Positions 47,946-59,650 of a DNA stretch of 64,000 bases are shown here, piece by piece (positions within the stretch are counted from its first letter, which is position 1; every line of letters starts with the position of its first letter). Position numbers and translations under genes: made by a program. Under the pieces are notes generated by a model that saw nothing but the letters and a program-made list of their open reading frames with translations, searched no databases and was not told the DNA's origin. This DNA comes from Macquaria australasica (taxonomy: Eukaryota > Chordata > Actinopteri > Centrarchiformes > Percichthyidae): contig SEMN01000205.1 of the NCBI GenBank assembly GCA_005408345.1, positions 682,001-746,000 on the forward strand. Direction: 5' to 3'.

Positions 47946-50399
47946 AGGAGCAGATAGAAACAAATGTAATATAATGACAGATACAGGTCCTCATTATGTT
48001 GATACAAAAATGTAATCCAGACAGCATTATGTTTCTTAAAACATTAATTTGCTGTTGGACATTTGTTGAATATGAGCATAATTTTTAAGCGATAGGGTTG
48101 GCTGGAATGTTGCTGATTTGAAACACACTTTGGTATGTGCTTCACCATAATAATGCCACCTACTGCACTCTGCCTGGTCAAAGAAAGTCAGGCATCTTAT
48201 AAACTAGACAACTAGATTTTAAGAAAACTGACATACAAATTGTTGTTGACTCCTAGCTTCTCGAAATGTTTTGTTGCTGTACGGTGCAAGTCTTACTTTC
48301 TTGCACAGGTTGTTCCTTTATCTGTTTAGATTACTATTAAGGTTATTACATCAATATTTGTTAAGGACTGTGGAAAAGCCAAGAGATATATACATAACGT
48401 GGATCAGTCCAATGAGAGCTTTAACAATGGTGAATCAAATCAATCAATAAAATGGACACTCTTGGACACTTTTTGGTCTTTGTGGGGACTCTAGGAACTC
48501 TATTTTGAACCTCTTGTAGCTTCAAAAGTCTTTGCTGACTTTAACAGGTGAAAACAGAGCAGAAATACATTTTATGACAGGACATAAACTCTGTTTTCCC
48601 ACAGAGGGTAGCTGCATTTACACAGAGCCTTTAATTCCCCCACGAATGTGAACCAAAACCCAATGAAAATAAAGATGTCTTGTGTAAACACCTCAATCTG
48701 AATACACTGGGTCATTCCAAAAACACTTAAATATGACTGAGTGGGATGATTCCAAAAAATCTGCCATGTATTCTCTTTCAAATTAGTTTTTATTTGCAGA
48801 ACAAACATAGTTTTTCTGCATGTTTCTCCACTTGAGTTGGTGTAGAAGGACTGCCACGTTCAGTATATTGCATGTTTTAGGGTGAGATCTGCTCTATCTG
48901 ATTTCTGTCTCTACAGCATTTTAACAGGACACCTTGTACAATAATTTAATTTAAAACTCATGTCAATACTTTTGTAGGAACTGATTGACTGACTACAGTC
49001 TATAAATGCCATCCCACGTAACAGCAGCAAACAGAACAAGCTTGCAACACCTCTGCCTATGCTCAAAGCTATATTTAGTAGATAAATAAAGCTTTTAAAA
49101 CAGTGCCATCGATGTCAAGATTTTTCAGAGCAGAATAAAATAATGTTAACAACTCAGTGGTAAACTAATTAAAACTGATTTTAATATCTGAATAGCAAAT
49201 TGCTCAATGTTACTCATTCATCGGTTTGAAAATCATGGTGACTTAGTCTAAGGCACAAAAACACATTCCTAATCATTTGAGTGACTAATGAATGTTTACT
49301 TGAGGAGTTTTAGATAACTAGCCCAACATGAGATAAAAACAAAAACATGAGCTGCACTTGAGTGTGAGTAAAACTGTATTTCATCCTCTGTTGTTGGCAG
49401 ATGCAGAGTGTGTACCTTCATATTTCTAAAGGTCAGAGACGAACAGGAAGCTGTATTGTTTCCACCTCCAGCCACTGTCACACCTCTAAGTGCCCTTATC
49501 ATTTATTCATGACGTTAAAGACCAGCCATGACCAAAGCCTAGATCATTCTCATGAGCTCTCACTTGACATCCAACCACATCCGTTCCCACATGAAACACA
49601 CGTAAACAGGGCCACACACATTCCCTGGAGGTTTACCTTTAACCATGACCAATACAAGACTAATGCGAATGATGAAACAACCCATTTCACTGACGCTAAA
49701 GGCTATGACAGCGAAACCATAAAGCACGTTTTGCAGTGGACACTGCTGATGTGAGGACCCAGTTTCAAAGAAGTATTATCTATCTGAAAGATATTGATTA
49801 ATTGTGGTCAATATATTTTATATTTTAAGCTATTGTTAATAAAAAGTTATTGTGTTCTTTCGAAAACCCAATGCTGCTCTTTCCCCGATCTTAAAAGAAC
49901 CTGTGTACACTATAAGCTGGAGACCTGGACTCCTTAACCAGGTGGCGTCTTTGGCAACATTATTTGGTTTTAGATCTATCTATTTTTAAATTAATTCCAC
50001 TCTATTTTATAGGCTGGGCTCGGAGATAAGCTAACACGGCAGCTACCCCCATAATGCTATGATGGTTTTCAAAATAAAATGTAGCCTGTGCTAAGTCTAA
50101 AAGGATATAGTAAGATAAGTAGAAGAGTTAAGATTAAGGAGAGTGAAGAGATTAAAACAGAAGAAAATGGAGGAGGGAGAGAGAGTAGACAGCGGATGTC
50201 GATCTCACGGAAATCAGCGTCATGGCGTCGTCACTGGCCGGTCCAAAACCTCACTTCAAAAACTTGTTTCTTGTATACTTGTATAATTATTCTCTGTCAA
50301 CTTTTCAGCCAGGCTGCTGAAATCAGAAGGTGAAAAAAAGAGTGTGTTCTTCCAAAAACTTTTTCTGGGTGCTGCCACAAACTAATACACAGAATCTGA
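47946..50399. other. No gene recognised
   Basis: About 2.4 kb of unique-looking DNA. A 117-codon open frame (49401-49754) lacks domain features and its His/Thr-rich composition is not gene-like. A GA-rich patch lies at 50133-50193. Confidence 0.55.
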
Positions 50400-50640
50400 T
50401 CCGTCTTTCTTAAAACATAAGGCTGATATTCAGTCTTATTGTCAACACATCCCATAAAAAGACCAAAACCAACACTATATTAGTTCACCTTGTAATCTTT
50501 TGAATAATAATGGAGCTCTTTGGCACAGAGGAATAAGCTATATCAGGCTTTGGTTACGCAGGAAATACTTGTTTAGTATTGGTTTTGGTCTTTTAATGGG
50601 ATGTGTTGACAGTTAGAAAAATATAGAATATCACCGGCCT
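50400..50640 (-). repeat. Interspersed repeat family B, copy 2, with inverted arms
   Basis: 50500-50640 matches the end of family B copy 1 (44470-44630) in reverse. It also contains a near-perfect inverted pair: 50441-50480 ('ttgtcaacacatcccataaa' onward) against 50576-50614 ('cttttaatgggatgtgttga' region), about 38 bp per arm with a loop of about 95 bp. Confidence 0.7.
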
Positions 50641-53600
50641 TATTCTTTACTTTGTAATTTGGGAAAAATTCAAGGGGAGAAGGTGCAAAGTCCTTATATA
50701 AAAAGGGACCAGTAATTATCATACCATGAGGTGATACTGAGCCACCATGTAGCCTCTGAACAAGGTTCAGTTTCAAATCAGGCAATTTAGGAAGTGGGTT
50801 TCCATCAAATTGAAATATTAAAGCACATTTCCATTACGACCGCTGTCATATCCAATATTTTAAAACATAATTAAGAATAAATAATTCATCTTTACCAAAT
50901 GAATTGCCGTTTCTATTTACAGTTTGGACCTGGGGCCTGTCTCATGAAGCAGGATCACTAAGTTTTAACCTCCTCAAATCTGGAATATGGACTATATGGA
51001 ATGAACATATTGGGACCATTTAAAGAATTACTGATTGCTCTGAAATGGCAGCCTTTAACACCCAAAGTATATATATATATGCAAACTTTGCTTTTAAAAT
51101 TTCAACCAAAACAGGCAAACGTGAAGATGTGACTACACACCACTACTGCCTTATTCTCACATCCCCAATTACACCACAGTTCTGCTCTGGAAGATAAGCA
51201 GACTCTTGGTTTTTTCCTGTTCACTTGGCAGCTCTTTGAAGTCATGTCCACTCGCATGTAATTGATACGAGTGGCCGTTTACAGGGTCCTGTTCAAGAAA
51301 GACTGCCAATTAGACTGTCTGTCACTTGCTGAACCGTAATGAGAAATTACACCCTTTAATCACTGTAAATGTTGACACTAATGGTGAGCTACCTGCTAAC
51401 CCCCACGCACCTGGTGAATACGAATTGGCAAGTATTAGACAGAGCTGGCACTGGCCTCTCTATATGTCTTATACTTTATGTGAGGACCTGTTCCTCAGCT
51501 GTGTCAGCATGGTTTGTGAAAACCAAAGTTGCAATGTCTCAAAGAAAACACTGAACTTGGTGATCCTCTGTACTGATTATACTTGATAGCTGCTGGAGAG
51601 AGACTGATAATGTTTTTGTCTACAACAGATCAACAGCAAACAATCAAACTGCTTCAGTTTAAGGTTTTGAACAGGTTCACAACAGGCTGCAGTATTAGTG
51701 GGACTGCATTAGTGTGTATTAATTTCCAATAAGCACAAACTGTAAAAAGAAAAAAAAAGAAAGTGTCACTACCCAGCAAACATCGGATGGATGGTGAAGT
51801 CATGTTTCCTAGCTAAAATTGGTCCTAATTGGACAGCAAAAAATGTAAACAAAACATTTTTGGTAGTGAAATGTTGTAAGTAGACACTTACATGGTGACG
51901 TCCTCTCCACATACAGTACATACGTATAGACACCTCTTACACATCAAACAGCGACATAAGAACCAATGAGCATCCAGCATTGGAACAAGGAAGTAGGTGG
52001 AAACCAGTTCAACACACAAAAAAAACAAACAAAAAAAAAAAAAAAACGTGAGCACCATCCACCAGACTCACCAATCCATCAAACCCTGTTAACATATCAA
52101 ATGTTATTATGTATTGTAATCATAAATAGACACCATATAGTCAAACAGTTATAACAACATCTCTTAAATGTCTACATCAGAATATAAAGAAAGGAAGTAC
52201 TTGTACAATATCTACAACCTTATAAAAGAGATTCTTTAGGATGTATACAGTCAGACGAGGATACATTCATTAAACAGTCCAAAGAAAAATTACGGAAAGA
52301 CCACTGAATTGTATTCTTCATTCAGGCCATCTATGTGGAACTGAGCTGTGGGCATACTGTAAATTGCTTTTGTACTTGGCTGTGAATAGAGTATTGTATT
52401 GCAGTGTGTGCTGTTTCTTCATTAACTTGATCTGTACCACAAGACAATCCCAGTCAGCTTTGTTGTCCAAACTAATGCGTTTTAAAACTCAGGAGGGGAA
52501 TGTAAAATACATTATTGCTTGCAGCCTTTATGCAGAGTAAAGGGGCTTTAATAGAAGACGGAAACATTCACGTATACAGAATGCCAAGGATGTTTGGGAG
52601 ATTTACTTACAAAGCTATAATTCAACACACACTCATCACATACATATAGATGTTACAGTAGCCACACAACATATAATAATAATAATAATAATATGACCTA
52701 TTTTAATGGTACTTCTGGAACATTTTTGGAGCATTTAAGCAAACATATGCATGAACTGGTATGTGCATGCATATGCATACTGATGCAAAACCAATCTGGG
52801 GTACAACTGACAGATCCATTATGAACATGCACTTCTCCTGTTTCTTCCCATCTTATTCCTGTCCTGAGGTCAGGTACCTGTGCAAACAGTGGTTACACAG
52901 TGTATCCCTACTTCCATGATTACATATGGAGCCCTATAACATGGCTATCACTCATCAAGATTATACATATGGCACTTACACTTCTGTATATGAATATTAC
53001 TTGAGAATGATTTATTTTTAGACATCATTAGGCACAGATACTACCCTGTCATGTATATGCTATCGTGTGAGAATTGCTGTTTTAATTGCACTACTCAGAG
53101 CTCGTGCTGTTGGCAGTGGTGTGAGCTAAGTAAAGGCCATTGCAAGCCTCCATCTAATTGATTCATCTGTAGGGCATTATCCTCTGTCAAATTATGGCCC
53201 ACACACAGGAAATACTTCCCCAGACTGACCACTTTTTCTCTCTGTGTAACACACACACAGTTGGCTCCTACACATCAGCTATAAAGTGCATCACATCAAT
53301 TATATCCAAACTTCTGTGACAAAGGCAGTGGTGTGCTTTAAAAAACCTTTACTGCTTCAGGCACACAGTCGCTTTATAGATTTGATTTCACAGCAGCAAC
53401 TTACCAGGACTGGGCCAATGGCTCTGCGGGCTCACAGTCAATATAGTTTTTGTACATTGCTGAGGGATGAGCAGATTTACAGTATCCTGCAATCATAACA
53501 GTGCTCCACATCTGATTTCAGTGTGTATTCTTCAAGCCCCAAAGATATGAGGTTCAGTAGATGTGGGGAGGCAGCTCACCACCCAGACAGATACTTCACA

Positions 53601-53754
53601 TATTGTCTACCCTGAGAAGGAACTTATGTGCCATTGTATGATGTTTCTCTGCTCCATTTCTTATTTTGTTAGCAGTGTTGGGAATGTTCAAATGGATTCT
53701 GCTACTTAATGGCATGGTTAATATAAGTGGTTGAATAAGCTAATGTGTATGGTA
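50641..53754. other. No gene; A-rich and AAT tracts
   Basis: Repeat-poor 3.1 kb. A-rich tract at 52017-52046, (AAT)n at 52674-52692 and (TA)n at 51069-51080. No domain in any open frame. Confidence 0.6.
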
Positions 53755-54070
53755 GGGTTGCCCCCTGAAAGTCGGAGATTTGAATCATTAGTCGGAGACC
53801 CCTCAATTGACTGAGATTCTAGTGTCTAGTGTTGGCAAAAAATGTTGCACATTTCTGATCCGTCGAGCTAGTTAGCACGCATTAGCTTGGAGGGCTAACT
53901 TGGCTTGTTTACTATATTACGTGAACACCCTGAAAGTCCCACCGAACCCCGTTCAAAAATCTGGCAGTTCAATAAAGCGTTGCTTGATAGTCTATATGAA
54001 AAAAAAGGAACAAATAGTCAAATATTCGTATTGAACAGCCAAATCTGATTCGACTGATTTGACGAAATGA
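53755..54070. repeat. Possible hAT-like relic
   Basis: Starts TAGGGTTGCCCCCTGAAAGT and contains 'gaaccccgttcaaaaatctg' (53944), both in the style of fish DNA-transposon relics around the 'tagggttgc' start. No right terminal repeat was found. Confidence 0.3.
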
Positions 54071-56186
54071 TTACATTCATGTCAAATACATGGGAGTTCA
54101 TCCCATTTTGAATGAAAAAAACATTGTACATTGTTTTTTGTTAACTGGCCCACAATCACAAACCTGAATGAAAACCAGCTCCAGCTCCCAGGATCTGAGC
54201 GAAGAGGATATTTCTAGGAAGCAAGACAGTTGCAATAAATTCACCTCTGAATGATGTTACTCACATGGACTATAACCCAAGGCACTTCACTCGGTTTGAT
54301 CTGTGTGACTGTTCAAGCACAGTGACCCCCCCCACCCCCACCCCATGTTCCTGCTAGCACAGGTGCCTGGGGAGGAAGGACAGGAGACAGAGTTCAGTCT
54401 CTCAGGACGTAATGGGTCAAGATTGACAGATTTTGCTACTTGGAGAAATTTTCAGAGTCTGTAAAAGTTTGCACTGCCTCTGGCACATGCCATTTCTCAG
54501 TGTGCTGCCTGACATATGGCAAATACCAAACAGAATGTTATGCGTTTAATACACCTGGAGCTGGAGTCTTAAATAAAATTTTCCTTTTATACCAATGCAA
54601 CATCTCCGCCCTGTCTTATATTACAGTTTTGAATATGCAGCTCTCTCCCTTAACAGGTGTTTACTGCAGTGCATAAAAGTCAGCTTATGTCTAATTTGCT
54701 TCCTGCTTGCGTTCCTACCATATCTCTCTCTCCATGTCTCTCTTCTTAATGCACTCCAGAAACGTTAATATATTTTCTCTAAGTAAAGTATGGTTTAAAA
54801 CGTCTCTTTGGCTGCAAGTCAACACACACTTATGTTCGCACAGACGGAGGCCTGATAGTTCCCAATACCTGACTCTACATGCAGCCACTGGCCACTGATA
54901 GACTTTGATGAAATAAGGTTTTGGAACACAGTGAGTAGGCTCTGGAGCCCGTGTCACCACGCATGAGGCAGCCGACGTCTTCGGCAATTGATTTCCAGCT
55001 GACACTCAACTGGCTGCCTGTGAAAGATGACCTGTCAGTGCAACTCAGGGGAGCATATCTAGCGAGGCATCACGTAGGGAGACTCATGCGAGAGATGGCA
55101 GGTAGACAGACACAGGAGACCCTGAGCCGGGCCTATTGGGGGGCCTATCTTATGAATAGCCCCAGGTCAATGAAAGATTGCTAACAAGCCAAGCAGGCAG
55201 GTCTCAGTAAGTCATACTTTTTAATTTGAAGTGAGGACTGCAGTTCACTTGTATGTGTGAGTGTAGACTGAGTGATAACACTATGGAGCACTACTGATAT
55301 GTCATGTGTTTAAATAGTGGAATCCAAATGGCATAAAAAGGATTAAAATAGATCATGTTAGCTGTTACCCTGAATTTGCTTCAGACACGGTTTACCTGTT
55401 TTAAGAGTGACATTGTGCTCACACTCTCACAAATAAGCATTATCAAGGTAGCACGATAGGAACTTCATGCAGCACCATACACTAGACTTGATGGAGCGTC
55501 AGTTATCTCAGGAGGTCTAGTCCTCCCCCACTCTCCCACGGATACGCTGCCTGCTCTTGCCCTGACTCTCCAGGGACCAGAAACTGTCACCGTGATCTTG
55601 GAAGCCGCAGCCACATGTCTGCTTGGCAGGACGGCAGCACTGAAGTCAACTTAACTTTTTCTCACCGTGGATGACTTGGCCATTTCCTACTGGCCACTTG
55701 CCAGTGAAGTGGAAGGATGCTGTCTTCAGTCTGAAGTTGTTAGAGCAATAGGCCAGGGAAAGAGCTAAGCAAAGTTGTAGAAATATTATGTGATCATCAT
55801 CATTAAGGTTGCACTCGTTAGGGGCATAGCGTTTTCTATCATCAAAAGGGCAAATTAGATCTTTCAATTCACAGCCACACAGTCTGGTACAGTCAGTACA
55901 GTTGAGATATACAGCCAAATGTTATTTCGCTGGTGTCTCTTTTCACTTAAAACATACAGTATTATCATGGCACATTCTTTTAACTAAATACTAGTTTCTG
56001 CTTGGAAAGTGGTGCGTGTAGTCATCTTGTGTGTTTGATACAGTACATGTTTCGTGTGGCAACTTTCAAGTATGAACGTGAGGATAAATTGCAAGGCTTG
56101 GGAAAGTAAGGTAAATCATAAACCCCATTTACACACAGCCACTTCATGCCTCTTGGGCGGATCGGATCGCTATCTGATATCAAAAC
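54071..56186. other. No gene; C-rich run at 54326-54344
   Basis: Unique-looking sequence. Open frames at 54715-55184 and 55646-55918 have no recognisable domain. GC is higher at 55500-55640, with nothing further nameable. Confidence 0.55.
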
Positions 56187-56199
56187 AGCCATGTGTGCA

Positions 56200-56388
56200 C
56201 AGGGCGCCCCCGTGGTTTAGGGATTAAGACGCTGACTATGAATTGCATCATGCTTGATTTGAGTCAGACCGGGGACCTTTGCTGCATGCCATTCGCCTTG
56301 TCTTTCCCCTCATTTCCTGTCATCTCTCTGTTGTCAGGATCTCTAATAAAGGCATAAAAATTCCCCCCCAAAAAAGAAAGGAAAAAAA
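56200..56388 (+). mobile_element. tRNA-derived SINE with 13-bp target duplications
   Basis: The head 'gtggtttagggattaagacg' resembles a pol III A box, and 'gagtcagaccggggaccttt' a decayed B box, about 40 bases apart as in tRNA-derived SINEs. The body has 'cctttgctgcatgccattcg' (56276) and the end 'ctctaataaaggcataaaaa', followed by an A-rich tail (56370-56388). It is flanked by AGCCATGTGTGCA (56187-56199) and AGCCAAGTGTGCA (56389-56401), a 13-bp duplication with one mismatch. This is a full-length insertion of a fish SINE with a 'tttgctgcatgtca' body. Confidence 0.85.
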
Positions 56389-56401
56389 AGCCAAGTGTGC
56401 A

Positions 56402-59395
56402 TCCAAGAGGCATTCGAGATGGATTAGAGTCCAGAGACAGATGTTGAAAAGGTTGCATCAGTCTCTCAAGTGTAACTGCATCAGTGAGCAGTCTGTGGAA
56501 ATAGCCTTTACAGGGCCTTTCCCCTCTGATAATGGCAGCTGAAGTAACACTGAAATTACACTGAAATTAGCTGCTGCTCTCCCTGTCACATTAAAGCATC
56601 AGGAAGAAAGTGTCTTCAGCTGTTTCATCACATATGATCGTACAGAAGGCGCACTGAAATGTTATAGTATTCATCTGATCCCTGATCAGTTCAGTCACTG
56701 AATTATCTGTGTGGATGAGTGAGCAGCGTGAGTGAAGAAAAAAAAAAACTTTTGTCTTGTTTATAGTCCATAAATATGATTCATCCATGTGTTTGTGTTA
56801 GCTTATGGATAGTTGTTAGCTAGCTAGCCAAAATGTTATTGCTGTAACTAAATATGCTAAGGGCACAAGTTATTCATCTTATGGCGTTTTTGCCAGTTAC
56901 CATACAGCTTCAGGTGCTTTATGCCACGCTGTATGGATAAATGGTAGAGATGGGAAAGTTAACAACTTGTGAGCGTTCACTGAACATTTCAAGACGGTTG
57001 TAACATTACAGAGTTGGTCAAGTAAGAGTTAAAAATAGTGTGCATTAACAATATAACACTACCCCCCTCTAAATTACATTAAATGTTGGACTTTGGCTGA
57101 TGTAAGACATCCTGCTTGGTTTCCAGGCGCTTCCGTATTAATAGGTGCCAAGTTGGATATATCAGAGCTTACAGAAACGTCTCTCAGTTGAGTTTCCCAG
57201 TTGTAATTACAACTTGAATATTGACGTGAACGCTACTTACAAGTGAAAAACTTGTAATTAAAATAACTGGAGGGTCCACCCTGATTTGCATGTAGCCTGG
57301 GAAAACTAAGACAAATTGCAATCAGATTTGTGATCTGACCAACAAAGATGCATATTTGTGTGTGTTTTGTATTGCATCTGGATTTTATCTGGAAGGGACA
57401 AGTGTAATGGGGCCAAACAGTCTGTCTTGTAAAGGCCTCAGTATGCTTCAGATAAAGTCTTGTCTGATCATCTCACAGCATCTGAACTGACCAAGTAATT
57501 ACGTATACGGAGGTGTGAAAATTAGCAGGGTCTGAACTCAAACTCCCCCATTTTCTGCTTCACACAACTATTTCCATCACTTTTTGTGTGTACACCCAGG
57601 TGCAACATTGTCTAAATGTATGCCCTTAATTGCCCCCATTTGTAGATTAAAAGCTTGAACCCTTTAAAAGGTCTCAGTTATTCATGCTACTGTATATTAT
57701 ATGAGGCAGAGTAGTACCCAGGAGTACTATACTTTGTTTGTTGCAGGTATGTTTATTTTTTGTGTGACCTAGACTTAATGAAGTGAGGTGACACTGAATT
57801 TTCTGAATCATCAGCTCCATCAAAATCAAGTTGACACCATCCGTTATTTGGTCACTCCCTGTCTGAGCTCACTATGGCAGCTGCCAACACCTTGAAAGCC
57901 AAGGTCGCCCCTTTAATAAAAACATCATAAAAATCTTTGCCATTATCCGGTTAAATGGTGCAGAAGATTTGGTTTTAACAGGAGTACTTCCCCCCCAAGT
58001 GCTGTTGAATTAATTACAGGCAAAGTGGGAGGCACTTTTAAGCTAATCAGATGTTGTCAAATGTGTGTGTTTGTGTGTGTGTGTGGCTGAGACTGATGAA
58101 GGTCACTCGTTCCTGTGACAAAGTGAACAATGGCTCAAGAGATAAGGCTTTGATTTGATGTCATCAAAAGTCATGCATGTATCCTCTCACATAGAATAAA
58201 TGTACATGTCTTCAACTAGTTCATGAAGTTACCTGTGGTCATCAGGAACTAACTTTAGCGAGGTGTGTATTTCATTTATCTTGTCCTGATGACTTTGAGC
58301 CTTTGAGGGAAAGTTAGGTGAGGCAGTGGGGAATTTCAAATGCATTTGCAAGTTCAGACATTTGCCTGCTTTTACATTCAAATAATAATTGAGACAGTCA
58401 TCCACTTGAGGAACTAGGGTATAAAGATTTGCATATGTGAGTAGTAGGCCCGTTTCACAGCTGACATTTTGATGTGTCATGGCAGGAATCTTCTCTGGTG
58501 GTCTCGAAGAAATAAACCTGCGGACATAAGTTGTCAACTGGTATGGTGCCTGATGGCTCAATAGTGTGGCTTACTGAAACACCTAAATGGAACAATTTCA
58601 CCAGTGTCTTTCCTGCTTTGATAAGTCAAAATTTCTGCTGTAAAAAAAGGTCTTTAGTTGGTTATGACCATTGAAAGTTAAGACTGCAACTGGACCTCAT
58701 ATGTCATAAATAATGATAGACAGGTAGAAACTAGAAAAGGGGGGCAGTTGCTTATAGTCGCTATGTTTTACTCACTTTTAAACCCCACTTGCCTCATGAT
58801 GGAACAGGGAAAATGCCAACTCTCAGGTGTGCATACATGTTACATGTTATCAATTGATCTTGCATAATTCAAAGGTCACTTCCTTGATGGTTTCTATAAT
58901 CAGCTGATGGATTTTGTACATTTAATAGTACTTTACCTCTCAAATTCATACTAATGTCTAATGTCTACATCACACTCCTGTGGTTGGTAGGCTTTGCATT
59001 CACCCCATAAACTAACTTCACAAATTTGCAGTTTGTGTTGCATGTTTGTAAGAATTTTGAAGCAGCTGAGGGCAACTTACTGTATGTCAAGACAATAAAA
59101 ATCAGCTAGGTTAGCTAAGCTAACCAGCTTTATTTAACAACTTGTTAACAGCCATATACTAGGGATGTAACTCGATAGTATTGACAGCTTCGGCTAGTTC
59201 GGCTTGTTCAGGACAGCTGGTGGTACTCAGTATATCACGGAGGAGTGTGTGCTTTTCCAGCCTGATTTTAGGAAAAGAAATCAGACTTGTGTGTCCTCTG
59301 AAGAAGACTTGTGTTCAGACTGTTTAGGCTCAACAGGTCAGACATACATCAGACAACGAGTCTTCATTTGTCACCTAACATCACTCAGCTAATCT
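56402..59395. other. No gene; candidate conserved stretch at 57820-58050
   Basis: About 3 kb with few repeats. 57820-58050 has balanced composition with 'tttgccattatccggttaaa' (57936) and 'gaattaattacaggcaaagt' (58006), the strongest-looking candidate for conserved non-coding DNA in the window. (TG)n lies at 58062-58084. The open frame at 58229-58561 (minus) shows no domain. Confidence 0.3.
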
Positions 59396-59650
59396 AAGGC
59401 TGTGTTCAGACCACACTCTGGCACTGCAGCAAAAAGCGAGCTCCTCGTTCATTTCAATGAGACCGCTGTTGCTGTATTGGGAGGTACCACCACACAGGGC
59501 TCCGGCACCGTTTGTGTTGCAACAAATTTGTTGGATTACTCCACAACATCATCTGGCAAAACACTGTGTTGGATAAATATGTGTAAGTGCAGGCACATGC
59601 TGGAAAGCTGTCGGCCATCACTTTCCCTGGTTTTCCCCTGAGGAAACATT
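59396..59650. repeat. Possible DNA-transposon-like repeat
   Basis: 'ctaaggctgtgttcagacca' (59395) and 'ttcatttcaatgagaccgct' (59449) are phrases common at the start of fish miniature DNA transposons. The right end and duplications were not found. Confidence 0.35.

Noticed and set aside
49401..49754. 117-codon open frame starting with ATG
   Set aside because: Composition (His, Thr, Ser) is not typical and no motif was recognised. It cannot be supported without homology.
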